Source: Clostridia bacterium
GTDB taxonomy: Bacteria; Bacillota; Clostridia; Christensenellales; Borkfalkiaceae
Direction of reading: 5' to 3'
DNA length: 40,879 bases
Assembly: GCA_017623605.1 (NCBI GenBank)
Contig: JAGAOR010000033.1
Span: 1-40,879 of the forward strand
Position numbers and translations under genes: made by a program. Below the pieces are notes generated by a model that had not been told where the DNA came from, did not search any database, and saw nothing but the letters and a program-made list of their open reading frames with translations. Shown here one piece after another: positions 18,853 to 27,431 of this stretch. The stretch's first letter is position 1. Each line of letters opens with the position of its first letter.

Positions 18853-19269
18853 ATGTGCAATAGATGTAATTCGAACGCTTCTTCTCAAAATACGTCCTGC
18901 AATTGCGGTTGCAATTCGTGTGGCTGTGGAAACGGCGGTTGGGGCAATTTCTGGAATTCGTGCTATCAAAGTATTTGCCGTGATTGTTGTGGCAATATTC
19001 GCGTAAACGACAGCGGTTGCCACTCGTGCGGCTGTAATTCCTGCGTTTCTTCTAACAACGGCTGTGGTTGTAGCGATACGTCGAGCAGCGTATACGTGTT
19101 TACGGGCTGTAACAGAGCGTCGGGCGGTTACGCTTTAAGCGGCGACGATTATTATACCCGTCAATACGGCTTGAACGCGTGTGGTTATTCGAACGGCTAT
19201 TCAAACAGCTATTCGAATGGTTATTCGCGTGGCACGCGTGGCGGTTGCGGTTGTGTTTACGGAGATTGA
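18853..19269 (+). CDS. Cysteine-, glycine- and asparagine-rich small protein
   Basis: A 138-residue protein with 21 cysteines (15%), mostly as CNC, CGC, CNSCGC and CC groups, no signal peptide, and a C-terminal part with YSN/GYS repeats (SNGYSNSYSNGYSRG) ending GGCGCVYGD. No other methionine occurs, so ATG 18853 is the only ATG start; AAGAGG ends 12 bases upstream, a little far. It is flanked by terminators on both sides, so it is a single-gene unit. Composition recalls spore coat or metal-binding Cys-rich proteins, and the genome carries sporulation genes, but I cannot assign a family. The conserved in-frame structure and framing argue for a real gene. Confidence 0.7.
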   Translation: MCNRCNSNASSQNTSCNCGCNSCGCGNGGWGNFWNSCYQSICRDCCGNIRVNDSGCHSCGCNSCVSSNNGCGCSDTSSSVYVFTGCNRASGGYALSGDDYYTRQYGLNACGYSNGYSNSYSNGYSRGTRGGCGCVYGD

Positions 19270-19293
19270 TCGTTAAAAAAATACGAAAGACGG

Positions 19294-19325
19294 GGGCGAC
19301 GGGGAAAACCGTCGCCCTACTTTTT
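19294..19325 (+). terminator. Terminator after the Cys-rich gene
   Basis: A perfect 9-bp GC-rich stem (19294-19302 with 19309-19317), loop GGAAAA, then TACTTTTT. Confidence 0.85.
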
Positions 19326-19363
19326 GATTGAAAAGGGCGTAAATCGGATATACTGATAACGGA

Positions 19364-20185
19364 ATGGAAAAATTGCACAGGGTTTACCGATTTTTAAAAG
19401 GAAAATACGAGCTTTTGGCTTTGAAAAAATACACTACGCTTGCGGGCACGCTCGTGTTTTTTTTGATTATGTCGATCGTGCCACTTTCCTTTTGGGCGAC
19501 GATTTTAATCGGTAAAATTCCCGTAGACACCGAGCGTATTTTTTCTTTGCCTGTATTCGATTCAGTAAAGAACGTGCTCGTCTACGTGCAAAAGGAAGCG
19601 AAAAACGCCACGACGGGTGCGTCGGTAATTTTGCTTTTTACTACGCTATATTCGTCCACGACGTTGTTTTATCAAATGCGGAAAAGCGGGGAGATTATCT
19701 ACGAGCACCCGCGTCCGAAAAAGGGCTTGCGTGTTCGGATCGGTGCGCTTTTCTTGCTTATAATCGTAATGTCCGCGGTGGTGGCGTTTGCGTTGCTTTT
19801 TGCGCTCGGTTCGTTTTTGTTTTCGCGGCTTCTTTCCCCCGCGTGGGAGAGAGTTGCCGATTACGCGCTACTTCTTGCGCTTTCGTTTGCGCTCGTGTTG
19901 CTTTTGAATGCGTATATCTGTCCCTATAAAGTGCCGCTTAAAAAATTTTTGTCGGGTACGGTGATCACGGTTGTGGCGTGGATTGCTGCCGTGGTTGGGT
20001 TTACGGTATATTTACAAATCAGTAATATGGACAAACTCTACGGCGCGTTAAGCGCGATTATCGTTTTTTTGCTTTGGCTATATATTTTGATGATCTGTTT
20101 TATCGCGGGCGTGATCTTTAACAGCGATAAGATCGCTTTGGAACGGAAAATGCATAGAGGCAAAAAATCTACGCATACTTCTTGA
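19364..20185 (+). CDS. YihY/BrkB family inner membrane protein
   Basis: A 273-residue membrane protein with about six hydrophobic segments (near 27-48, 84-102, 122-150, 158-182, 195-218, 225-252). The pattern, TTLYSSTTLFYQMRKSGEIIYE followed by a run of helices, then LYGALSAIIVFLLWLYILMICFIAGVIFN near the end, is the YihY/BrkB family (once called RNase BN). Function is unsettled; transport or envelope roles are suggested. A TATACT at 19349-19354 may be its -10 box, but the -35 spacing is poor. The next gene begins one base after its stop. Confidence 0.85.
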   Translation: MEKLHRVYRFLKGKYELLALKKYTTLAGTLVFFLIMSIVPLSFWATILIGKIPVDTERIFSLPVFDSVKNVLVYVQKEAKNATTGASVILLFTTLYSSTTLFYQMRKSGEIIYEHPRPKKGLRVRIGALFLLIIVMSAVVAFALLFALGSFLFSRLLSPAWERVADYALLLALSFALVLLLNAYICPYKVPLKKFLSGTVITVVAWIAAVVGFTVYLQISNMDKLYGALSAIIVFLLWLYILMICFIAGVIFNSDKIALERKMHRGKKSTHTS

Positions 20186-20186
20186 T

Positions 20187-20585
20187 ATGAAATTGAAATA
20201 TTCCTTTTGCGCGGGGCTTGCCGCGCTATTGCTTGCATTGCCGTCCTGTGGGAACGGCTCGCTTAAAGATATAACCAAGCCGTATCTCGGCGAATACGAG
20301 TGCGAAAGCGCGAGAATAGGCGATAGAGAGCTTACTGACGAATTTTCCTTTATCCGTTTGGAACTGAAACGTGGCGGGGAATTTACGCTTTATTACAGTC
20401 CCAAAAACGGCGTAAAGGGAGAGGAATCGGGAACGTACGTCTACGACGAAAAAGAACACACGCTTTGCCTTACCTACGAAAACAACGGGGTGTTCAAACG
20501 AAAATTTCCTTTAAAAAACGGCGAAATCAGCGTAACGCTTCCTATCGGTTCGCAAACGCTATCTATGAAATTTACAAGAAAATAA
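20187..20585 (+). CDS. Small lipoprotein, lipocalin-like
   Basis: A 132-residue predicted lipoprotein with lipobox LPSC (C21). The mature part is about 110 residues with alternating short strands and the pattern YLGEYECES...GGEFTLYYSPKNG...SGTYVYDEKEHTLCL, like small lipocalin-type domains that measure a folded beta barrel. No Shine-Dalgarno of its own; it follows the membrane protein by one base and is likely coupled to it. Function unknown. Confidence 0.75.
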   Translation: MKLKYSFCAGLAALLLALPSCGNGSLKDITKPYLGEYECESARIGDRELTDEFSFIRLELKRGGEFTLYYSPKNGVKGEESGTYVYDEKEHTLCLTYENNGVFKRKFPLKNGEISVTLPIGSQTLSMKFTRK

Positions 20586-20599
20586 CGAAAAATAACGAC

Positions 20600-20624
20600 A
20601 AAAGCAGGGTTTTCCTGCTTTTTT
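20600..20624 (+). terminator. Terminator after the small lipoprotein
   Basis: A 9-bp stem AAAAGCAGG/CCTGCTTTT with a 5-base loop running into TTTT. Confidence 0.85.
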
Positions 20625-20674
20625 ACGCCTTGAAATATTTCACAAACAAATGTTCGCTTGAGTGTGAAAAACGC

Positions 20675-20703
20675 TTGCAATTTGTAAAAATTTGTAGTAT
20701 AAT
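20675..20703 (+). promoter_or_regulatory. SigA promoter of the ttcA-like gene
   Basis: TTGCAA at 20675-20680, 17-base spacer, TATAAT at 20698-20703. AAAGGA precedes the ATG at 20732. Confidence 0.8.
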
Positions 20704-20731
20704 AGGTGCATAAAACGAAAAAAGGAATGTT

Positions 20732-21583
20732 ATGCCCAAGATATTAGAGAAATGTCAACAAATCGAGCGGTCGATTATCACGACGTATCGCAAAACGCTT
20801 TGGTCGCCTTTCGTGCTCGCGGTGAAAAAATACCGTTTGATCGAAAAGGGGGACAAGATTGCCGTGTGCATTTCGGGCGGGAAAGACAGTATGTTGCTTG
20901 CCAAGCTTATGCAGGAGCTGCAAAAGCACAGCGAAACGCCGTTCGAGCTCGTATTTTTGGTGATGAATCCAGGGTATAACGAAATCAACCTGAAAAAGAT
21001 CGAAGAAAACGCGGCTTTATTGCAAGTACCGATCACTGTTTTTGAAAGCGATATATTCGCTGCGAGCGAAGCGGCGGCGGGGGATAATCCCTGTTATCTT
21101 TGCGCGAGAATGAGAAGGGGACATCTCTACGCCAAGGCGAAGGAGCTCGGTTGTAACAAAATTGCGCTTGGGCATCACAAAAGCGACGTGATCGAAACGA
21201 CGGTTATGGGTATGCTCTACGGCGGGCAGTTGCAGGGTATGCTACCGAGGATTAAAAGTACGAATTTCGAGGGAATGGAGCTGATTCGTCCGCTTTATTG
21301 CGTGTTGGAAAACGATATACTGCGCTGGAAAGAGCATAACGGCTTGGATTTTATCGCTTGCGCGTGTAAATTTACGCAAAAAACGACGGGTGGCGACGAC
21401 GATTCGTTTTCTGCTCGCAAAAGGGTAAAGGCTTTGATTGCCGCGTTAAAAGAAGAAAATCCAAACGTGGAAAATAATATTTTTCAAAGTATCCATAACG
21501 TACAGCTCGACACGCTTGCGGAATATAAAACGGACGGTAAAAAACATTCCTTTTTGGATAAATTCGAAAAAGCAGACATATAA
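20732..21583 (+). CDS. TtcA/TilS-family PP-loop tRNA-modifying ATPase
   Basis: A 283-residue enzyme of the PP-loop superfamily. The ATP site is ISGGKDSM at 47-54. Cysteines C121 and C124 in NPCYLCARMRRG form the CXXC of the TtcA group, and C210 and C212 in FIACACKF may complete an iron-sulfur site as in TtcA, which makes 2-thiocytidine-32 in tRNA. GHHKSDVIETTVM is a further family block. TtcA is common in proteobacteria; many Firmicutes carry TtcA-like paralogues of uncertain substrate, so I leave out a gene symbol. The sporulation genes follow after 26 bases. Confidence 0.85.
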   Translation: MPKILEKCQQIERSIITTYRKTLWSPFVLAVKKYRLIEKGDKIAVCISGGKDSMLLAKLMQELQKHSETPFELVFLVMNPGYNEINLKKIEENAALLQVPITVFESDIFAASEAAAGDNPCYLCARMRRGHLYAKAKELGCNKIALGHHKSDVIETTVMGMLYGGQLQGMLPRIKSTNFEGMELIRPLYCVLENDILRWKEHNGLDFIACACKFTQKTTGGDDDSFSARKRVKALIAALKEENPNVENNIFQSIHNVQLDTLAEYKTDGKKHSFLDKFEKADI

Positions 21584-21609
21584 AACGCTTCCCTTGCATA
21601 AGATACGGT

Positions 21610-21864
21610 ATGCAAGAAAATAAAAATCACTCGGTAACAATCGAACAAAGGAAATCAATTACGGTGAGCGGCGTGGAGAGTGTTTCCGCGTTTTCAGAAA
21701 TTAAGATCGTGCTCACGCTGATCGGCGGCGGAAAAATGCACGTCGCGGGAAGCGATCTGAAAATTATCGGCTTTTCTAAAACGAACGGTACGTTCACGGC
21801 AGAGGGCGCGATTAGCGGCGTTTCATACGGCGGAAAATCGTTTGCGGCAAAGCTGTTTAAATAA
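21610..21864 (+). CDS. yabP: Sporulation protein YabP
   Basis: An 84-residue protein starting HSVTIEQRKSITVSGVESVSAFSE, typical of the YabP/YqfC family, with the later GGKMHVAGSDLKIIGF. In Bacillus YabP is needed for spore cortex formation and is encoded with yabQ and divIC, the same order as here. YabQ starts on the base after its stop. Confidence 0.88.
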   Translation: MQENKNHSVTIEQRKSITVSGVESVSAFSEIKIVLTLIGGGKMHVAGSDLKIIGFSKTNGTFTAEGAISGVSYGGKSFAAKLFK

Positions 21865-22251
21865 ATGGACACGGGTAATCAATTCGCCGTGTTTGGGCTG
21901 TGTATCGGCGTAGGCTTTGTGGGCGGCGCGCTATACGAAGTGTTTGCGTGTTTGCGTTTTTTGCTGCTTCGTTCGCGCGGAAAAAACAAAATACTTGGCG
22001 GCGCGCTTGATATTGTTTTTTTTATCTGCTTTGCCTGTATTTGCGTTTTTGCGGCGTACGTTTTCCGATTCCCCGATTTTCGGGTGTATACGTGGCTTGG
22101 GTATGCACTGGGCGGGATATTATATTTGAAAACTTTGCACGAAATCGTTGCTTTTTTTGGGAAAGTGTGCTATAATAGTATCACGAAACTAATAAAAAAA
22201 GCAAAAAACCGAGAAAAAACTCTTTTTAAAAGAGGGGATACGAATTTATGA
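21865..22251 (+). CDS. yabQ: Spore cortex protein YabQ
   Basis: A 128-residue membrane protein with an N-terminal helix (about 7-25), two more (about 48-66 and 74-90) and a basic C-terminal tail. The family pattern GGALYEVFACLRFLL and GYALGGILYLKTLHEIV is seen. YabQ lies in the outer spore membrane and is needed for cortex synthesis in Bacillus. Context between YabP and DivIC makes the call firm. The stop overlaps the next start. Confidence 0.85.
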   Translation: MDTGNQFAVFGLCIGVGFVGGALYEVFACLRFLLLRSRGKNKILGGALDIVFFICFACICVFAAYVFRFPDFRVYTWLGYALGGILYLKTLHEIVAFFGKVCYNSITKLIKKAKNREKTLFKRGDTNL

Positions 22252-22505
22252 CACAAGAGAAAATGAGAAAATTGATCGTAGCGTGCGTCGTCGCGGCGAC
22301 GTTGCTTCTCGTGCTTTTGCTGGGCGTTTTGGTTTATCAATGGATCAGAATCGGCGTTTTGAACGGCAGGATCGAAAAGATCCAGCAGGAGAACGCGCGC
22401 TTGGAAGAAACAATCGAGAAGAACGCAAAAGACGCGGAATATTACGAATCGGTTATGGGCAAGGAATGGCTTGCGTTCCAAAACGGATTCGTGCGTCCCG
22501 ATTAA
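22248..22505 (+). CDS. divIC: DivIC/FtsB-like septum formation initiator
   Basis: An 85-residue bitopic protein: short cytoplasmic start, one membrane helix (about 9-28), then a coiled coil (IEKIQQENARLEETIEKNAKDAEYYESVMG). It matches the DivIC/FtsB family that bridges FtsL and FtsQ/DivIB in the divisome. The yabP-yabQ-divIC order is as in Bacillus. It is shorter than Bacillus DivIC (125 residues) but normal for Clostridia. Confidence 0.82.
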   Translation: MTQEKMRKLIVACVVAATLLLVLLLGVLVYQWIRIGVLNGRIEKIQQENARLEETIEKNAKDAEYYESVMGKEWLAFQNGFVRPD

Positions 22506-22517
22506 GGAGAAAACAGA

Positions 22518-23381
22518 ATGAAAAAATACGCCGTGATTGATGTCGGCTCTAATTCCGTTCGCCTAATGCTCGTGGCGAACGGAAAAGTTTTATATAAACG
22601 CCTTGGCACCACCCGCCTTGGCGAGGGGCTCGCGTCTTCTTCGCGTTTAAAAACGGAAGCGATCGAAAGAACCGCAAACGCCACCCACGCCTTTTATCAA
22701 ACGGCAAAAAACGACGGGGCGGAAGCGGTGTACGCGTTTGCGACGGCAGCGGTGAGAAGCGCGGAAAACGGCGGAGAATTTATTGAAAAAGTGAAAACGC
22801 TCTGCGGTTTGGAGGTGGAAGTCGTTTCAGGGGATAAGGAAGCGGAGATAGGAATTACGGGTGCACTCGGAATCGGCGACGGCGCGGTGCTCGATATGGG
22901 CGGTGCAAGCTGCGAGCTCGTGGTGAAAACGGGCGGTAAGCTCATTTATAAAAAAAGCGTGAATATCGGCGTGGTGCGCTTAAAAGACGAATGTGGCAGG
23001 GATAAAACCAAGCTGATCAATGCGGCTATTCGCGCAGCGGAGGAATACGGTGCAACGCCTGAAATTAAAACCGTTCACGCGATCGGCGGCACGGCAACGA
23101 CGCTCGCCGCGCTCACGCTCGGCTTAACGGAATACAGCGGGGAAAGGGTTACGGGCGCACGCATTACGTTAAAGGAAATGCAAGAGATTGCGGACAAGCT
23201 TTTGAATATGCCGATTGAAGAAATCGAAAGACTTCCGTGTATGCCGGTGGGGCGCGCGGACGTGATCGCAGGCGGTGCAGTTGCGCTTGCTACGATTATG
23301 CAGCGGTTAGGCGTTGAAAAATTGATCGTAAGCGATCGCGACAATTTAGAGGGCTACGCGATCGAAAAGGGGATATTATGA
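22518..23381 (+). CDS. Ppx/GppA family phosphatase
   Basis: A 287-residue ASKHA-fold enzyme: phosphate 1 motif VIDVGSNSVRLMLV, YAFATAAVRSAENG, SGDKEAEIGITGAL, phosphate 2 motif VLDMGGASCELV, and IGGTATTLAAL. It has only the N-terminal catalytic pair of domains, like the short family members that hydrolyse polyphosphate or pppGpp; which of the two cannot be told here. AAGGAG precedes the start; the stop overlaps the next gene by ATGA. Confidence 0.9.
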   Translation: MKKYAVIDVGSNSVRLMLVANGKVLYKRLGTTRLGEGLASSSRLKTEAIERTANATHAFYQTAKNDGAEAVYAFATAAVRSAENGGEFIEKVKTLCGLEVEVVSGDKEAEIGITGALGIGDGAVLDMGGASCELVVKTGGKLIYKKSVNIGVVRLKDECGRDKTKLINAAIRAAEEYGATPEIKTVHAIGGTATTLAALTLGLTEYSGERVTGARITLKEMQEIADKLLNMPIEEIERLPCMPVGRADVIAGGAVALATIMQRLGVEKLIVSDRDNLEGYAIEKGIL

Positions 23382-24442
23382 AAAAGAGTACGTTGGCAAC
23401 GATATACGCGATTTTCTGCGCCTTGTTATTGCTCGCAGGGCTTTCGCTCGCCTTTTATTTTGCTTGGATTACGGGTTTAGGCGACGGCGTTGAAGTACTC
23501 GTTTCCATCGTGATTTCGCTATTTCTTGTGCCCACGCTTCACGAGCTTGGACACGTCGTTTTCGCGGGGGCGTGCGCTATGGAAATCGAATACGTAAAAT
23601 TTTTTTGCTTTAAACTCGTGAGAACGAGCGGAAAATTACGCTTCTCGCTTGCCTCGCCCTTTGCGCCCGACGAAACGCAAACGCTTCCTACGCGCGGTGG
23701 TAATATGCAAAAACGGGCGGCGTTGTATACGTTGGGCGGTTTGATTTTTGAGGGCGTTTTTACGTTGTTAATTGCAATTTCCGCGATCACGCTTTCGTGT
23801 TTTCAAATATATTCGTTCGCACTTTGGGGGCTTTTGCCGTATGCGGCGTATTTGTTTTTGATGAACGCTATACCGCTCGAATATCCAAGCGGAAAAACGG
23901 ACGCACTCGTGTATTGGGGCTTAAAAAAGGGCGCGCCTACTGAAAAAAATATGCTTGCGGCAATGGAAATTCAAGGTCGCTTATATGCAGGAGAAAGCTT
24001 TGCGGAAATTGATGAAAAGTTATATTTTTCCGCACCGCAGCTTTGCGAGGACGAGCCTCTTTACGCCGTGATGCTCGATTTGCAGTATCGGTATTATTTG
24101 GAAAAAAACGAGCTTGAAAAGGCGGCGGACAGATTAAATCGGCTTGCGAGTGCGCAGGCGTATTTGACGGAAAGAGAAGTGGAAAAAATTGCCGCAGAGC
24201 TTACGTATCTGCACGCGTTAAACGGCGATCAAGCCCGCGCGCAGGAATGTTCCAAACTTTGCGAGGATTATCTTCGAGAAGAAGAAGCAGTAGCAAAACG
24301 CGCGCTTGCAGCGTATTGTAAGGCGTTTGGAAAAGAGGAAGCCGTTGCACCGTTGATTTTGCAAGCGGAACGGATTTTGCAAGAGGCGCGTTGCAAGGGT
24401 GAGGCGAAAGCGGAACGGATTTTACTTGCGCGCCTTGCATAA
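23378..24442 (+). CDS. Membrane protein with HELGH motif, M50-like putative metallopeptidase
   Basis: A 354-residue protein. A first membrane helix (about 8-30) and a second (38-58) lead into TLHELGHVVFAG, whose H55, E56 and H59 fit a zinc site. Two further helices (118-140, 146-165) end in LMNAIPLEYPSGKTDALVYWG, in the place of the NxxPxxxxDG motif of site-2 proteases; N163, P166 and D175 are kept with altered spacing. Residues 190-354 are soluble helical pairs that look like TPR repeats. An intramembrane protease or an inactive relative is likely. It is translationally coupled to the phosphatase gene. Confidence 0.7.
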   Translation: MKKSTLATIYAIFCALLLLAGLSLAFYFAWITGLGDGVEVLVSIVISLFLVPTLHELGHVVFAGACAMEIEYVKFFCFKLVRTSGKLRFSLASPFAPDETQTLPTRGGNMQKRAALYTLGGLIFEGVFTLLIAISAITLSCFQIYSFALWGLLPYAAYLFLMNAIPLEYPSGKTDALVYWGLKKGAPTEKNMLAAMEIQGRLYAGESFAEIDEKLYFSAPQLCEDEPLYAVMLDLQYRYYLEKNELEKAADRLNRLASAQAYLTEREVEKIAAELTYLHALNGDQARAQECSKLCEDYLREEEAVAKRALAAYCKAFGKEEAVAPLILQAERILQEARCKGEAKAERILLARLA

Positions 24443-24474
24443 AATCAAAAGAAAAAGGCAATAGTAGAAAGACT

Positions 24475-25998
24475 ATGAAAAGGAATGTGCAAACGGAAAA
24501 TAAAAGAAAACGGCAAGCGGGGATTTTAATGCCCGTTTCTTCTTTGCCCTCGTCGCAAGGGATCGGCACGCTTGGCGAAGGCGCGTATGCGTTCGTTGAT
24601 TGGCTGGAAAGTGCGGGTATGAAGATATGGCAGGTGTTGCCGCTGCTTCCCACGGGCTACGGTGATAGCCCTTATCAATCGTTCGCTTCCGATGCGCTCA
24701 ATTATTATTTTATTGATTTCGACGCGCTCGCACAGCAAGGCTTGCTTGATAAATCTGATTACGAGGATTTGGATTGGGGAAAGGACGAGCGGCGCGTGGA
24801 TTACGGCAAGCAGTTTTCGCAAAAGACGCAGGTTTTGAGAAAGGCGTTTGCGGCGTTTGATAAAACGGACGACAAATGGCGGGAATTTCTTGCGTTTGGG
24901 CAGTATTACGATTTCGCGCTGTTCACTTCACTAAAAATCCGTTTCGGGTATAAGGCTTGGGACGAATGGGACGAGCCGTTAAAGCGCGCGCAAAAAGATG
25001 CGATTGCCGCGCACGAAAAGGAATACCGCGAGGAAATCGAATTTTGGCAATTTACGCAGTTCGTGTTTTTAGAGCAATGGAAAAAGCTCAAAGCGTACGC
25101 AAACGGAAAAGGGATTTCCATTATGGGCGATATGCCCATTTACGTCGCTTACGATAGTGTGGAAACGTGGCTATACCGCAAGGAGCTTTTTGCGCTGGAT
25201 AGAAAGGGAAACGTATCCTTGCGAGCGGGCGTCCCCCCCGACGATTTTTGCGAGGACGGACAGCTGTGGGGTAACCCCGTTTACGATTGGAAAAAAATGA
25301 AAAAGGACGGTTATTCGTGGTGGAAAAACCGTATCCGTTACGCGTTTTCATTGTTTGATAGCGTTCGAATTGATCATTTCCGTGGCTTTGATCGGTTTTA
25401 CGCGATCCCTGCGAGCGCGGAAACGGCGAAAGAGGGGGAATGGCAGGACGGTCCGAAAGTCGCGTTGTTTGAAGATATGAAAACGTGCGCAATCGTGGCG
25501 GAAGACCTCGGTGTGATCGACGAGGGCGTGCGAACGCTTATGAGGGATACGGGGTATCCAGGTATGAAAGTGTTCGAATTTGCATTCAACGGCGATCCCG
25601 AAAACGAATACCTGCCCTCGCAATATTCGGAAAATTGCGTGGCGTATACGGGCACGCACGATAACGATACGCTTCGCGCGTTTCTTGAAAATATGGATAA
25701 AAAGCAGCGCAGGGAATTTGAAGAAGCGTTGGAAGCGGAATGTTTAAAAGCGGACGTTGCGTATATCTGCGAAACGCTGGAAGACGAGTGCGAGAGTATC
25801 GTTCGATTGCTTATGAGCTCGAAAGCAAACGTGGTGATCGTGCCTATGCACGACGTACTTTGTTTTGGCGAGGAAGCGCGGCTCAACGCCCCGTCTACCG
25901 TAAGCGATCGAAATTGGACGTTCCGCTTTACTGTAAAGGACTTCAAAAAACGAAAAGCCGCTTGGCTTAAAGCATTGACGGAAGAATATCATAGATAA
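24475..25998 (+). CDS. malQ: 4-alpha-glucanotransferase (amylomaltase)
   Basis: A 507-residue GH77 enzyme that moves glucan chains between maltodextrins and releases glucose. AGILMPVSSLPSSQGIGTLG is the family N-terminus. The nucleophile is the Asp in VRIDHFRGFDRFYA, the acid/base the Glu in VAEDLGVI, and the third carboxylate is in TGTHDNDTLRAF. Length is normal. It lies 131 bases before a maltodextrin-type importer, which fits one catabolic module, though a terminator separates them. Confidence 0.96.
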   Translation: MKRNVQTENKRKRQAGILMPVSSLPSSQGIGTLGEGAYAFVDWLESAGMKIWQVLPLLPTGYGDSPYQSFASDALNYYFIDFDALAQQGLLDKSDYEDLDWGKDERRVDYGKQFSQKTQVLRKAFAAFDKTDDKWREFLAFGQYYDFALFTSLKIRFGYKAWDEWDEPLKRAQKDAIAAHEKEYREEIEFWQFTQFVFLEQWKKLKAYANGKGISIMGDMPIYVAYDSVETWLYRKELFALDRKGNVSLRAGVPPDDFCEDGQLWGNPVYDWKKMKKDGYSWWKNRIRYAFSLFDSVRIDHFRGFDRFYAIPASAETAKEGEWQDGPKVALFEDMKTCAIVAEDLGVIDEGVRTLMRDTGYPGMKVFEFAFNGDPENEYLPSQYSENCVAYTGTHDNDTLRAFLENMDKKQRREFEEALEAECLKADVAYICETLEDECESIVRLLMSSKANVVIVPMHDVLCFGEEARLNAPSTVSDRNWTFRFTVKDFKKRKAAWLKALTEEYHR

Positions 25999-26004
25999 AA
26001 AGAA

Positions 26005-26036
26005 AAATCTATCTCTTGCAAGGAGGTAGATTTTTT
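26005..26036 (+). terminator. Terminator after malQ
   Basis: An 11-bp stem (26005-26015 with 26023-26033, one wobble) with loop TTGCAAG and a TTTTTT run. Confidence 0.8.
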
Positions 26037-26129
26037 CTCTTTGCGGGAATAAAAAACGGGGAAGATAGAAAAACTAAAAGAAAAGGTTACCCGAGATTTT
26101 TTGCTTGGGTGAAAAGTGAGGTGTGTTTT

Positions 26130-27404
26130 ATGAAAAAGACGGTAAAAGCCGCTTGCGGCTTGCTTGCGCTTTGCTCGGCTCTGTCGGCGTCGGGTTGTAG
26201 CTGTATGGGTGCGGGTGATCCGAACGCAATCAAATTAACCGTTTGGGTGTCGGAAGCCGATCGCGCGTTTGCAACGCAGGTGGCAAACGATTTCAAGGCG
26301 GCAAATCCCGACAAAAAATACAATATCGTGATAGATATTCAAGGCGAAAACGACGTGGCAACTCGCGTATTGAACGACGTTGAAAACGCGGCGGACGTAT
26401 ATTCCTGCCTGAACGATCAGATCAGTAAGCTTATCAACGGCGATGCCCTCGCGCAGATCGCTGGCGAAAGATTGGAACGGGTAAAGGAAGCAAATTCCGA
26501 TGATTCTATGGATTCGGTAACGCTTACGGTGAACGGAAAATCGGGGGTATACGGTATGCCGTATACGGATAATACCTTTTTCCTTTATTACGATAAATCG
26601 GTGTTGACGGAAACGGACGTGCAAAGTATAGACGGCATTTTGAACAGGTGCGAGGGGAATAAGAAATTTGCGTTCCCTATGACGGACGGATGGTATACCT
26701 CCGCTTTCTATTTTGGAAAAAACCTCGGCTACGACGTAACGTATAATGCGAGCCTTGCGGAAACGAATATCGTTTGCGAATTTGATAGCGATACGGGCGT
26801 ACAGGTTACGCAGGCGATGTGGGAGCTTGTGCAAGACAATCGCGTGAAAGCGGACGCGGACGATTCCAAGATTACCGCGGGTTTTCACGACGGTTCGATT
26901 ATTGCGGCGACTTCGGGAACTTGGAACAGAACGACGATTGAAAGCTATTTAGGTGATAATTTCGCGGCGGCAAAATTGCCCACGTACACCTTTGCCAAAG
27001 GCACGGCAAACGAGGAGCAGGTGCAACTCGTGCCGTTTGCGGGCTATAAGCTTATGGGTGTGAATAATTATTCGAAAAATAAAACGGACGCAATGGATTT
27101 TGCGGAATTTTACACGAATAAGGAAAACCAGATTAAGCATTTCGAGGCGCGCGGCTTCGTGCCGACGGACGAATCGGCGCGTGCAGACGAACGCGTACAA
27201 TCGGACGTTTGCGCGAAGGCAATCACGGCGCAGCTTGCGCACGCAAAAACGCAAAAGAACGTACCCTCCACCCTTTGGGTGCCGTTGCAGGGCTTGGGTT
27301 CGGCAATGATTACGGGTGCGCAGAGCGGCAATTTCGATTTAAGAGCACAGCTCAAAGCCTGCGTAGACGCAATAGAAACGACGACGCAAACGAAAGGGGA
27401 ATAA
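26130..27404 (+). CDS. Maltodextrin-type ABC transporter substrate-binding lipoprotein
   Basis: A 424-residue family 1 solute-binding lipoprotein with lipobox SASGC (C23). The mature part begins IKLTVWVSEADRAFATQVANDFKAAN, the usual MalE-like start, then YGMPYTDNTFFLYYDKSVL and VPFAGYKLMGVN. ATG 26130 is chosen over an in-frame start near 26016 because AAGTGAGG lies just upstream and the signal peptide begins there with MKKT. It captures sugar outside the membrane for the two permeases that follow; neighbouring malQ suggests maltodextrins. A hairpin ACCCGAG/CTTGGGT at 26089-26110 lies in its leader and could be a weak operator or attenuator. Confidence 0.9.
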   Translation: MKKTVKAACGLLALCSALSASGCSCMGAGDPNAIKLTVWVSEADRAFATQVANDFKAANPDKKYNIVIDIQGENDVATRVLNDVENAADVYSCLNDQISKLINGDALAQIAGERLERVKEANSDDSMDSVTLTVNGKSGVYGMPYTDNTFFLYYDKSVLTETDVQSIDGILNRCEGNKKFAFPMTDGWYTSAFYFGKNLGYDVTYNASLAETNIVCEFDSDTGVQVTQAMWELVQDNRVKADADDSKITAGFHDGSIIAATSGTWNRTTIESYLGDNFAAAKLPTYTFAKGTANEEQVQLVPFAGYKLMGVNNYSKNKTDAMDFAEFYTNKENQIKHFEARGFVPTDESARADERVQSDVCAKAITAQLAHAKTQKNVPSTLWVPLQGLGSAMITGAQSGNFDLRAQLKACVDAIETTTQTKGE

Positions 27405-27431
27405 GTATGCAAATAAAGAGGAGAGAGGAAA

